DNA from: JADFOB01 sp964651325
GTDB lineage: Bacteria > Planctomycetota > Phycisphaerae > UBA1845
Reading direction: 5' to 3'
NCBI GenBank assembly: GCA_964651325.1
Contig: CAZYXP010000106.1
Coordinates: forward strand, 1 to 12,441
Length of the DNA: 12,441 bases
Shown here: in pieces, positions 1 to 6,659 of the stretch
Layout: every line of letters starts with the position of its first letter
Position numbering within the stretch: position 1 is the stretch's first letter
The notes under the pieces: generated by a model
What the model saw: only the letters and a program-made list of their open reading frames with translations
What the model was told of the DNA's origin: nothing
Database searches by the model: none
Made by a program: the position numbers and the translations under genes

Positions 1-562
1 AGATCGCCAGCGGGAAATTCCAGGGCGGAATCACCACGCCCACGCCGAGCGGCATATACCGTAGCTCGTTTTCCTCGCCGGGAAACGGCGTCACCGGATG
101 GGCCCCGGCCAGGCGCATCATCTCGCGGCCGTAGAAATCCAGAAAATCGACGGCCTCGCACGCGTCGGCATAGGCTTCGATCCAGCTTTTGCTCGTCTCA
201 AAGACCATCCACGCGGAAAGCTCATAGATCCGGCGGCGCATGATGGCCGCCCCTTTGATGAGAATCCTCGCCCGCGCGTCCGGATCGTAGTGGCTCCACG
301 CGGCGAAGGCATCGTGGGCGCTGCGTACGGCTTTATCCGCCAGATCGGTGTTGGCCTTGGCCATGACGCCAACCACGCGATCGGGGTCGGCCGGGCTGAC
401 CGACGTAAAGGTCTCCCCGGTCATGACCGGCTCGCCACCGATCCACAGGGGATATTCCCGCCCAAGTTCGCTTTTGACCTGACTCAGTGCCGCGAGCATC
501 TTCTGGCGAGGCTCTTCGGCGTTAAAATCGACGTATGATTCCGGGGCGTATGGTGTTAGCAT
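1..562 (-). CDS. pruA: 1-pyrroline-5-carboxylate dehydrogenase, N-terminal part (runs off the left edge)
   Basis: Aldehyde dehydrogenase superfamily, RocA/PruA type, oxidising glutamate-5-semialdehyde to glutamate with NAD+ in proline and arginine breakdown (known for the family). The 187 codons present read without a stop from the ATG whose complement is at 560-562. A Shine-Dalgarno AGGAAGG (complement at 569-575) lies 6 bases upstream. The opening resembles Thermus P5CDH: a helical start, REYPLWIGGE near residue 35, SPADPDRVVG near 56, and the cofactor-domain signature PPWNFPLAI at 179-187, whose Asn182 is the expected oxyanion-hole residue. Family length is about 515 residues, so roughly a third is present; the catalytic Cys and Glu lie outside. 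The good ribosome site directly before the domain argues for a monofunctional enzyme rather than the tail of a PutA fusion. It is divergent from the downstream envelope genes. Confidence 0.9.
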   Translation of the reverse strand, partial: MLTPYAPESYVDFNAEEPRQKMLAALSQVKSELGREYPLWIGGEPVMTGETFTSVSPADPDRVVGVMAKANTDLADKAVRSAHDAFAAWSHYDPDARARILIKGAAIMRRRIYELSAWMVFETSKSWIEAYADACEAVDFLDFYGREMMRLAGAHPVTPFPGEENELRYMPLGVGVVIPPWNFPLAI

Positions 563-699
563 GGCAAGCCTTCCTGTTTTCTTGTGGCAACCGCACGGGC
601 GGCATCACGCTTCTGATCGACACGCTACTTTGTACCCGACACGGCAATCTCGGGAAAGAGAACCCGCCCGGATTGGTCGGAAAAGGGCTCAGTGGGTGG

Positions 700-721
700 C
701 CCACCTCCTTTTGGAGGTGGG
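700..721. repeat. Perfect 9-bp hairpin with TTTT loop
   Basis: CCCACCTCC at 700-708 pairs exactly with GGAGGTGGG at 713-721 around a TTTT loop. No T-run follows on either strand, so it is not a classical intrinsic terminator. It lies about 140 bases upstream of the P5CDH start on that gene's strand, inside a gap with other palindromes. Confidence 0.6.
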
Positions 722-867
722 GTAGCCGAGGCAGGTGACCGACCCACCCCCGATTTCCCTACTGATTCAAGCCTTCGCGCTGCGGTGTCCGCACCAGATG
801 GGCTTCGTATTCTGGCGTGCGCGAAATCATCGGCACCCCCACGTCCTGTAGGGGCACCCGCTTTTCG

Positions 868-933
868 GAGCACCGTGGCGCAAGCCCGGTGACATCCTGC
901 CGCAGACGGTCCGTAGGCTGGCGCCAACGGCTC
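868..933. repeat. Structured 66-base intergenic repeat, copy A
   Basis: This copy matches 2811-2875 at about 57 of 66 positions with one gap. It has nested inverted arms: GAGC (868-871) with GCTC (930-933), TGGCGC (876-881) with GCGCCA (921-926), and CCTGC (896-900) with GTAGG (913-917). In the other copy the last arm is GCAGG, so a G-C pair becomes G-U, which would keep an RNA helix. Both copies are intergenic and have the same orientation. Function is unknown. Confidence 0.7.
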
Positions 934-1105
934 TGAACGGCACGCCGCGGGGTTTGAAATCGAAACAGGAAACAGCGTCCGGCGAGGGTTCATCATTGCT
1001 CCATTTGCGTTTATGATCCGCGGTCGGCGTGATGTGGAACGATGGGAAGCTCAGATGACTGGGCGGGTTCCGTCAGAACAGGAATAAGGCAAGAAGAGGT
1101 CGAAA

Positions 1106-1834
1106 ATGATGAAATCAGTCAAGCTGGGGGCGATGGCGGTAGGGTTGATGTTGGCGACGAGCGTGGCGGCGGTGGCGGATGAGCGGGTGGACGCCGCCCA
1201 GAAACGTATCGTCCAAGCCTGGGGCAAGGTCGAATCCGTCTCCGCGAAGTTCGCGATGAAACAGCGGATCGATACGAACGACATGAGCATCAAGACCGAT
1301 GGGACGGGTACGTTTGAGTATCAGACGAAGGGCGAAAAGCGCCGGTTCCGCACGGAGATGTCGACGCATTCCGTGCAGGTGGTCGCGGGTCAGGAAATCA
1401 AGGCCGACGCCGAGATCCTTTCAATCGATGATGCCGAGTTTCTCTATACGCTTTCCGTCCAAAAAGGCGCGCCGCCTTTTGCAATGAAAAGTAAATCAGA
1501 CCCTAAGAGTTGGGGTGGCGATAAAGCCTCGTTCGAACGGATGGAGAAGCAGTACACGCTCAAGCTCTTGGCCGACGCGACCATCGAAGGGCGAACCTGC
1601 TTCGTTATCGAGGGTACGCCAAAGGACTCCAGCGGGGCCACGATGGGCAAGATGGTCTCTTACTACGATCAGGGCACCGGGATGATGATTAAGTCCGTGT
1701 CGGTAGACAAATCAGGCAAGCCGACGCAGGAAATGGCCTACACGGACCTCAAGTTCAACAATGGTATCGCCGCCGACCGGTTCGTCTTCAAGGCACCTGA
1801 AGGCGTGACGGTGATGGACATGTCCGGGCACTAA
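1106..1834 (+). CDS. LolA-like exported protein (outer-membrane lipoprotein carrier fold)
   Basis: A 242-residue protein with a clear signal peptide: Lys4 and Lys6, a hydrophobic core at about 8-22, and likely cleavage after AVA24. The mature part opens with RIVQAWGKVESVSAKF, then GTGTFEYQTKGEKRRFRTEM, and ends with DRFVFKAPEGVTVMD at about 224-238. That pattern, a small-residue beta strand, a 'G.F.Y...KRRFR' segment and a closing 'F.F.APEGV', is typical of LolA/LolB-like periplasmic lipoprotein-binding proteins. A gaagagg ribosome site at 1093-1099 ends 6 bases before the ATG. True LolA receives lipoproteins from LolCDE and passes them to the outer membrane. Whether this paralogue does so, or binds another lipid, cannot be told; many LolA-like proteins have no known cargo. 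Neighbouring skp and lipid A genes support an envelope role. Confidence 0.75.
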   Translation: MMKSVKLGAMAVGLMLATSVAAVADERVDAAQKRIVQAWGKVESVSAKFAMKQRIDTNDMSIKTDGTGTFEYQTKGEKRRFRTEMSTHSVQVVAGQEIKADAEILSIDDAEFLYTLSVQKGAPPFAMKSKSDPKSWGGDKASFERMEKQYTLKLLADATIEGRTCFVIEGTPKDSSGATMGKMVSYYDQGTGMMIKSVSVDKSGKPTQEMAYTDLKFNNGIAADRFVFKAPEGVTVMDMSGH

Positions 1835-1883
1835 GGAGCGAACGCCGCTAGGCCTGAGCGGATGGTCAATTGCGGTTCTCTCA

Positions 1884-1922
1884 GGGCCGTGCACACCGAA
1901 ATGTGCCCCGTCCTGTTTTTTT
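1884..1922 (+). terminator. Possible intrinsic terminator between the LolA-like gene and skp
   Basis: GGGCCGTGCAC (1884-1894) can pair with GTGCCCCGTCC (1903-1913) across an 8-base loop, with two mismatches and one G-U pair, followed after TG by seven Ts (1916-1922). This is the right order for a plus-strand intrinsic terminator or a partial one that lowers skp expression. The imperfect stem makes it uncertain. Confidence 0.45.
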
Positions 1923-1944
1923 CAGATAAGGAGCAAGAAAGAAC

Positions 1945-2571
1945 ATGATGATGCAACTTCTCGGGACCATGCTCACGCTATCGACCATGACGCAACAGCC
2001 CGCGACCGCGGAGTTGGGGAGTCGTTCTGCCGTGGTGAATGTGGCGCTGGCCTCGGAACGATACCTCAGGACCGCCGAGCTCGAAGCGCAATTCGATGCC
2101 CGCCGCGAGCGTTTCAAGGAAGAAGCGACCGCCCGACAGGACGAAATCGAGAAAAAGGGCCGCGCGCTGCAAGAGCAACTGAAGCCCGGAACGGAAGCGT
2201 TTGGGCAACGGCAAGAAGAGCTGGCCATGCTCCAAGCTCGGTTGCAATACTTCGCCGAGTCGACCAAGAAGCAGCTGGATGTCGCGTTGGCCGGTGCGCT
2301 GCGGAGCATCTATTTGGATATTCAGCAAGCGGTCCGCGAAGTGGCCGAGGAAAGAGGCTTTGACCTCGTTTTCGCCGCGGACGATCTGCCGGCCAACCTG
2401 CCGCCGTCGCCCAAGCTCGCCACGCAGGAAATCCTTTGGCAAAAAGTCGTCTATTGGAACCCCGGAATAGATATCACGGCCGATGTGATCGCCAGACTCA
2501 ACGCCCGCTATGCCGCCCAGCCCGGAGGCCCAGGAAGTTCCGGCGGCAGCGGCTCAGCTCCAAGGCCCTAG
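1945..2571 (+). CDS. skp: Skp/OmpH family periplasmic chaperone
   Basis: A 208-residue protein of the OmpH/Skp family, which holds unfolded outer-membrane proteins in the periplasm on the way to the BAM complex (family knowledge). After a weak signal-like segment (1-22, ending ATA, with no basic residue near the start) comes VVNVALASERY at about 30-40, the first strand of Skp. A long, highly charged coiled-coil hairpin follows at about 43-140, then a closing FDLVFAADDL near 139-148 and DITADVIARLN near 166-176, as is usual at the end of this family. The last 20 residues are Gly/Ser/Pro-rich. AAGGAG at 1928-1933 lies 11 bases from the ATG, and further ATGs at 1948 and 1951 would shorten that spacing. 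The gene lies 110 bases after the LolA-like gene and upstream of lpxC/fabZ-lpxA, echoing the skp-lpxD-fabZ-lpxA order of other Gram-negatives, but lpxD is absent here. Confidence 0.85.
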   Translation: MMMQLLGTMLTLSTMTQQPATAELGSRSAVVNVALASERYLRTAELEAQFDARRERFKEEATARQDEIEKKGRALQEQLKPGTEAFGQRQEELAMLQARLQYFAESTKKQLDVALAGALRSIYLDIQQAVREVAEERGFDLVFAADDLPANLPPSPKLATQEILWQKVVYWNPGIDITADVIARLNARYAAQPGGPGSSGGSGSAPRP

Positions 2572-2603
2572 CGTAAGTCAATCGAGAGGAGGTCGCGCCT
2601 TGT

Positions 2604-2650
2604 GAGGACTTCGACATGTCGATTCGACATGCCGAAGGGCGTTTGTCCTC
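2604..2650. promoter_or_regulatory. Nested dyad downstream of skp (operator or RNA hairpin)
   Basis: CTTCGACATGTCGA at 2609-2622 and TCGACATGCCGAAG at 2624-2637 are inverted copies around a single T, with 13 of 14 positions matching. Outside them GAGGAC (2604-2609) pairs with GTCCTC (2645-2650). No T-run follows, so a Rho-independent terminator is not well supported. The near-continuous symmetry would suit a dimeric DNA-binding protein, or a hairpin protecting the skp mRNA 3' end. Confidence 0.5.
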
Positions 2651-2761
2651 TTCGACTTCCCGAGCCGCATGATTCAGCTTGCGCGGCCACGCGCGAGAGC
2701 GCGCTGCACGATTTTGGTCCCAATCGCGGGAACCCGACGTGCGATTCGCCGACCCGGGCGA

Positions 2762-2786
2762 CCGCGCGGGCTTAAGCGCGCGGCTC
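2762..2786 (-). repeat. 25-base palindromic element, copy 1
   Basis: The arms CCGCGC (2762-2767) and GCGCGG (2778-2783) enclose the palindrome GCTTAAGC (2770-2777). Read on the minus strand it matches 11762-11786 at 22 of 25 positions. It lies 25 bases upstream of the 66-base repeat copy B. Confidence 0.65.
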
Positions 2787-2810
2787 AGTGGTAGGGCGGT
2801 TGTTGTTTCC

Positions 2811-2875
2811 GAGCATCGTGGCGCAAGCCCGTTGACCTCCTGCCGCGGAAGGTCCGCAGGCGGCGCCACAGGCTC
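2811..2875. repeat. Structured intergenic repeat, copy B
   Basis: This is the second copy of the element at 868-933. Its arms are GAGC (2811-2814)/GCTC (2872-2875), GTGGCGC (2818-2824)/GCGCCAC (2863-2869, a perfect 7 bp) and CCTGC (2839-2843)/GCAGG (2856-2860). The conserved bases fall mainly in the arms and in the stretch after GTGGCGC. Confidence 0.7.
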
Positions 2876-2941
2876 TGAGCCGGCGTACAAGACTCGCCAC
2901 AACCCTCCCAGACCCGCTGGAGCCTCCAGGCCGACCGCCGA

Positions 2942-2970
2942 TTGAATATCGGCTCCACTTCCCCCATAAT
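2942..2970 (+). promoter_or_regulatory. Sigma70-like promoter for the lipid A operon
   Basis: TTGAAT at 2942-2947 (four of six to TTGACA) and CATAAT at 2965-2970 (five of six to TATAAT) have the ideal 17-base spacer. This is the best promoter-like pair noticed in the window. It would give a 5' leader of about 190 bases before the lpxC/fabZ start codon. Confidence 0.5.
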
Positions 2971-2986
2971 ACGCGACGATGGGCTA

Positions 2987-3068
2987 GCGACCCCGGCGGT
3001 CGCATGGTGCGAGCAAGCCGGTCGGGAGCGAGGGGCGCCAGGCTATCATATGCCCTGGCCGCGGCGCC
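2987..3068 (+). promoter_or_regulatory. Structured 5' leader of the lpxC/fabZ mRNA
   Basis: GCGACC (2987-2992) pairs with GGTCGC (2998-3003) over a 5-base loop. Further on, CCAGG (3038-3042) pairs with CCTGG (3054-3058), flanked by GGCG (3034-3037) and GGCGCC (3063-3068) that extend the stem across a bulge. I recognise no known riboswitch; control of LpxC synthesis through the leader is a guess. Confidence 0.3.
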
Positions 3069-3164
3069 ACCCGGGTGGGCTGCGAATCCAAGTTTGGGTC
3101 GCAGGGGGAGTACGATGGGATCGAGGCGCCGAAGACCTGATCTCGCTGAAACGGAACCGTCGCC

Positions 3165-4478
3165 TTGAGACACCAGCACACAATCCGGAATGAAATTGAA
3201 ATCGGCGGGCGTGGGCTGTTTACGGGCGAGCCGGCGACCATGCGCGTTCGGCCGGACGCCGCCCACGCGGGCATCGTCTTCGTGCGGACGGATCAATCCC
3301 CTCCGATCCGAATTCCAGCCACGGTCGAAAACGTGTCCAAGCGGGCACGCCGAACCGCGCTTCAAAATGGGTCGGTAGCGATTGAAACGGTGGAACATTG
3401 TCTTAGCGCGTGCTCCGGTCTCGAAATCGATAACGTTCAAATCGAACTCACCGGGAATGAAGTGCCCGGCATGGATGGAAGTTGCCTGCCACTGGTCGAG
3501 CGTTTTCGCGACGCCGGTATTTGCGAGCAGGATGCGCTGCGCGAAGTATGCACGGTTACGGAAATGGTTCGAATTGTAGACGGCGACACCGAGATCATCG
3601 CGTTGCCGCCTCTGGATCCCGAAAGAGAAGAGCTCGAGATCACCTACGATCTCGATTACGGATCGAGCGGGCCGATTGGCCGCCAAGTTTACCAGATCAC
3701 GCTGTCGCCGGACGGGTTCGCGGCGAACATCGCCCCGGCGCGGACCTTCGTGCTGCGGCAAGAAGCCGAAGCGCTGCTGGCGGCCGGCATGGGCAAACAC
3801 CTAACGCCCGCGGACATCATCGTGTTCGGCGACGACGGTCCGATCGACAATGAACTTCGCTTCCCCGACGAATGTGCGCGTCACAAAATCCTCGACATCA
3901 TTGGCGATCTTGCGCTTCTGGGTTGCCCCATTGTGGGCCGAATTCACGCGAGAAAGACAGGACATAGCCACAACCATGCCCTCGTGCGAGCCCTTCGCGC
4001 GCAGCGAGGGGCGGCCGATCAGCTCGCCCTGTTGACCCAGCCCCCGCAGTTGGATGTGGACCGAATCCAACGCATTCTACCTCATCGCTACCCTTTCCTG
4101 ATGGTGGATCGCATCGTTGAGCTCAAAGGTACACAACGCGCCGTCGGCATCAAGAACATCACGATCAACGAGCCGTTCTTCCAAGGCCACTATCCCGGCA
4201 ACCCGATCATGCCGGGCGTGCTGATCATCGAAGCGCTGGCCCAGATGGGCGGGATCCTGCTCAGCCAAGAGCTCGAACACAAAGGGCAAGTCGCCGTTCT
4301 CTTGAGCCTGGACAGAGTCAAGTTTCGTCGGGCGGTGCGGCCCGGAGACCAGTTGTTGTTGGAGGTGGAAACCATCAAGGTTCGATCGTCCACCGGGCAC
4401 ATTCGCGGCCGGGCGCGGGTCGCGGGCGAGTTGGCGGCAGAAGCTGAGATTCGATTCATACTTAAGGATGCCGAATAG
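3165..4478 (+). CDS. lpxC/fabZ: Bifunctional UDP-3-O-acyl-GlcNAc deacetylase / 3-hydroxyacyl-ACP dehydratase (LpxC-FabZ fusion)
   Basis: A 437-residue cytoplasmic fusion. LpxC (about 1-285) removes the N-acetyl group of UDP-3-O-acyl-GlcNAc, the committed step of lipid A synthesis. Its zinc and catalytic residues are present: Glu77-His78 in TVEH, His240 and Asp244 in RHKILD, and His267 in GHSHN, matching E. coli E78, H79, H238, D242 and H265. FabZ (about 294-437) dehydrates 3-hydroxyacyl-ACP. It has LPHRYPFLMVDR at 305-316 and the catalytic pair His342 (FFQGHYPG) and Glu356, spaced 14 residues apart as in E. coli. The start is TTG: an in-frame TGA at 3147-3149 rules out an upstream start, and TTG places HTI where LpxC proteins have RTL. 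There is no clear ribosome site. The same fusion is known in Bacteroidetes. Joining the enzymes that compete for or depend on 3-hydroxyacyl-ACP may balance phospholipid against lipid A. Confidence 0.95.
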   Translation: MRHQHTIRNEIEIGGRGLFTGEPATMRVRPDAAHAGIVFVRTDQSPPIRIPATVENVSKRARRTALQNGSVAIETVEHCLSACSGLEIDNVQIELTGNEVPGMDGSCLPLVERFRDAGICEQDALREVCTVTEMVRIVDGDTEIIALPPLDPEREELEITYDLDYGSSGPIGRQVYQITLSPDGFAANIAPARTFVLRQEAEALLAAGMGKHLTPADIIVFGDDGPIDNELRFPDECARHKILDIIGDLALLGCPIVGRIHARKTGHSHNHALVRALRAQRGAADQLALLTQPPQLDVDRIQRILPHRYPFLMVDRIVELKGTQRAVGIKNITINEPFFQGHYPGNPIMPGVLIIEALAQMGGILLSQELEHKGQVAVLLSLDRVKFRRAVRPGDQLLLEVETIKVRSSTGHIRGRARVAGELAAEAEIRFILKDAE

Positions 4479-4504
4479 GTGTTCGGCCGGAGATTGCAAA
4501 CGCA

Positions 4505-5590
4505 GTGAGTATTCACCCCACAGCCGTGATTGATCCGAACGCGAAAATCGGCCGGGATGTCGAGATCGGCGCGTTCAGCCTTATCGGACCCGATGTGACG
4601 CTCGGCGACGGCTGCAAGATCCGCAATCATGTTACCCTGGACGGCTGCACGACGCTTGGCGCGCGATGCGAGGTCTTTCCTCAGGCGGTTCTGGGATTGC
4701 CGCCCCAAGACATCAAGTACCGCGGCGAACGCACCAAGCTGGAGATCGGCGACGACAACGTGTTCCGGGAAATGGTGACCGTACATCCCGGGACGGAAAA
4801 CGGCGGCGGCGTTACGCGAATCGGCCACCGCAACTTGCTGCTCATCGGCGTACACATCGCGCATGACTGCCGGATCGGCAACGACTGCATCATGGCCAAC
4901 TACGTTCAGTTTGCCGGGCATGTCCACGTCGAAGACAACGTGAACATGGGCGGCCACAGCGCGGTTCACCATTTTGCGACCCTTGGCAAGCACGCTTTCG
5001 TGGGGGGAATGACGCGGGTTACCGCCGACGTGCCGCCGTTTATGATTGTGGTGGCCGCGCGCGGAACGCGGTCTGAAATCCGAATGGTCAACGGCGTTGG
5101 TTTGCAGCGCAGTGGCTACGACAATAGCGATATTGCAGAACTCAAGAAGGCGTTCATGCGGCTTTTCTCACGCCGCGCCAGGATGGACGGTAGCGCCATC
5201 CGCGACCGTATTGTCGATATCCTCAACGCCGAGCCCGTCAACGAGCATGTCAATTATCTTTGCCGTTTCCTGCTTCGATCCTTCGACAAGGGACGCCACG
5301 GGCGATACTTGGAGTCCCTTCGAAACGACGAGGTGCATCGAAAAACGTGGAGCCCCGAATCGGAGTATACCCTGACCGTACACGTCGAAGGCAAGGGGCG
5401 GGTGGACGACGTCCCCGCTTCCAAAAAAACGGTATCGCGCAGCGTGCGTGAGCTGACCGCCTTGCCTGAGCCGGGTTGGGTGTTTGCCGGTTGGAACGGC
5501 GGCCTGTCCGGGGCAGACAACCCCCAACATGTCGTCCTCGATGCGGACAAAGCGGTGACCGCGATTTTCCAAAACGGCACCCCTTCCTGA
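4505..5590 (+). CDS. lpxA: UDP-GlcNAc/GlcN3N acyltransferase LpxA with an extra InlB-B-repeat-like C-terminal domain
   Basis: LpxA moves a 3-hydroxyacyl group from ACP to the 3-position of UDP-GlcNAc, the first step of lipid A synthesis. Residues 1-195 are the left-handed beta-helix with hexapeptide repeats. The catalytic His120 is in HIAHDC; His139 (AGHV) and His155 (AVHHF) match E. coli H144 and H160; YRGERTKLEIGD at 72-83 is the usual signature. Residues 204-281 are the helical tail. LpxA normally ends there at about 260-280 residues, but this protein has 361. Residues 284-356 carry YTLTVHVEGKGRV, then GWVFAGWNGG, a DNP motif, and DKAVTAIF, the pattern of the divergent InlB B-repeat domain usually found in secreted or surface proteins. 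The GTG start lies 26 bases after lpxC/fabZ; GGAG at 4489-4492 is a distant ribosome site. The reading frame is continuous through the junction. Confidence 0.93.
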   Translation: MSIHPTAVIDPNAKIGRDVEIGAFSLIGPDVTLGDGCKIRNHVTLDGCTTLGARCEVFPQAVLGLPPQDIKYRGERTKLEIGDDNVFREMVTVHPGTENGGGVTRIGHRNLLLIGVHIAHDCRIGNDCIMANYVQFAGHVHVEDNVNMGGHSAVHHFATLGKHAFVGGMTRVTADVPPFMIVVAARGTRSEIRMVNGVGLQRSGYDNSDIAELKKAFMRLFSRRARMDGSAIRDRIVDILNAEPVNEHVNYLCRFLLRSFDKGRHGRYLESLRNDEVHRKTWSPESEYTLTVHVEGKGRVDDVPASKKTVSRSVRELTALPEPGWVFAGWNGGLSGADNPQHVVLDADKAVTAIFQNGTPS

Positions 5591-5600
5591 AAGGCGCCTT

Positions 5601-6632
5601 ATGCCAACCCCTATTCCGGTAATCGTCGTTGGCGCAGGCCACATGGGCCGCCACCACGCCCGAATCTACAGCGAACTTTCGTCATGTGAGTTGGTGGCCG
5701 TCGTGGATGTCGATCGCGGCAGAGCAGAAGCGATCACGTCCCAATATGGCGGCAAAGCGGCCACAAGCCTGGACGAAGTGACTGCGGATTTCCAGGCCGC
5801 TTCGGTGGCCGTGCCAACCGTACGCCATACTCAGGTGGCCATGGAGTTGATGGAGCGCGGCGTCCACATATTGGTTGAAAAGCCGCTCGCTCAAGACACG
5901 CAGCACGCGCGGCAGCTCCTCGAGGCGTCACGCAAGCTCGGCAGGCTGCTTCAGGTCGGCCATTCCGAGCGGTTCAACCCGGTCGTGCAGGCCATGTTGC
6001 GCCTGGAGGTGACCCCTAATTTCATCGAGGCCGATCGCATCAGTCCGTTCACGTTCCGAAGCGCCGATATTGGCGTTGTGTTCGACATGATGATCCACGA
6101 CATAGACATCGTGCTGCATTTGGTAAAGGATCGGAGCTACGAGATTGACGCGGTCGGCGTAAATGTGTTGGGCGACTGCGAGGACGTCGCCAACGCCCGC
6201 GTGCGTTTCGAGGGAGGGGCCGTCGTGAATCTCACCGCGTCTCGATTGGCGTTGAAAACCGAACGCAAAATTCGTATCTTCTCGCCAACCGGCTACATCT
6301 CCATGGACTACCACAACAAATCCGGCGTGGCAATCAAGCTGGACGATAACCTTGACCTGATTCGCATGGCCAAGGAGCGGGATTTCGACGATCTATCACA
6401 GATGGCCAATCTGGACTTCGGCTCGATGATTAAGATCGAGCCGCTGCGCGTCGGCGACGTAGAGCCGCTCACAGCCGAGTTGGAGTCGTTCTTGACGTCC
6501 ATTCGAGAGGGAAAGGACGCCGCCGTCAGCGGCGAAGATGGGTTCGCGGCCGTGGAGATGGCCGAGCGCATCACCAAGGCTGTGCGCGATCAAAACCTGG
6601 GCGGATGCCTGACCACGTCCTTGAATCCATAG
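5601..6632 (+). CDS. Gfo/Idh/MocA family oxidoreductase, candidate UDP-GlcNAc 3-dehydrogenase (GnnA-like)
   Basis: A 343-residue NAD(P)-dependent sugar oxidoreductase. The N-terminal Rossmann fold has VVGAGHMG (9-16) with an acidic residue ending strand two (VVDVD, 34-38). The family motif EKP is at 93-95, GHSERFNP at 120-127, and MMIHDIDIV at 163-171 supplies the expected catalytic-region His166 and Asp167. The start follows AAAGG at 5590-5594 by 6 bases, and only 10 bases separate it from the lpxA stop, so it is co-transcribed with the lipid A genes. In Acidithiobacillus and Leptospira a family member, GnnA, oxidises UDP-GlcNAc at C3 so that GnnB can aminate it to GlcN3N, giving amide-linked lipid A. 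Position and motifs fit that role, but no GnnB-type aminotransferase is in the window, so a different sugar-nucleotide substrate is possible. Confidence 0.8.
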   Translation: MPTPIPVIVVGAGHMGRHHARIYSELSSCELVAVVDVDRGRAEAITSQYGGKAATSLDEVTADFQAASVAVPTVRHTQVAMELMERGVHILVEKPLAQDTQHARQLLEASRKLGRLLQVGHSERFNPVVQAMLRLEVTPNFIEADRISPFTFRSADIGVVFDMMIHDIDIVLHLVKDRSYEIDAVGVNVLGDCEDVANARVRFEGGAVVNLTASRLALKTERKIRIFSPTGYISMDYHNKSGVAIKLDDNLDLIRMAKERDFDDLSQMANLDFGSMIKIEPLRVGDVEPLTAELESFLTSIREGKDAAVSGEDGFAAVEMAERITKAVRDQNLGGCLTTSLNP

Positions 6633-6659
6633 TTTCTTGATTCAAGCATTGAGGCTCCT

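Larger units (their letters stand above)
563..1105. other. Divergent intergenic region between P5CDH and the LolA-like gene
   Basis: This 543-base gap has no convincing gene on either strand. It must carry the promoters of both divergent genes, but no strong sigma70 pair is visible. The best guess for the plus strand is TATGAT at 1012-1017 with a poor TTCATC at 989-994 (17-base spacer). The gap holds a perfect hairpin at 700-721 and one copy of a 66-base structured repeat at 868-933. Short reading frames that cross these palindromes look non-coding. Confidence 0.6.
2572..3164. other. Intergenic region and leader before the lipid A operon
   Basis: This 593-base gap has no supported gene. From left to right it holds a nested dyad just after skp (2604-2650), a palindrome shared with 11762-11786 (2762-2786), copy B of the 66-base repeat (2811-2875), a promoter-like pair (2942-2970) and a GC-rich leader with hairpins up to the TTG start of lpxC/fabZ. 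A long minus-strand open frame across the region and lpxC is a by-product of high GC. Confidence 0.6.

Noticed and set aside
2784..2830. Another D-arm-like sequence 'gctcagtggtagggc'
   Set aside because: The following bases do not form an anticodon arm or T arm, and the 66-base repeat starts within the expected gene body.
2772..3800. A 342-codon open frame on the minus strand opposite lpxC
   Set aside because: The plus strand encodes LpxC with all catalytic residues; the opposite frame shows no recognisable motif and runs into palindromic intergenic sequence. It is a high-GC by-product.
5340..5590. A frameshift or misassembly creating the lpxA tail
   Set aside because: The frame is continuous from the LpxA helices into the extra domain, the domain is complete up to its closing strand, and the next gene follows with a proper ribosome site. 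An error would be unlikely to produce this.
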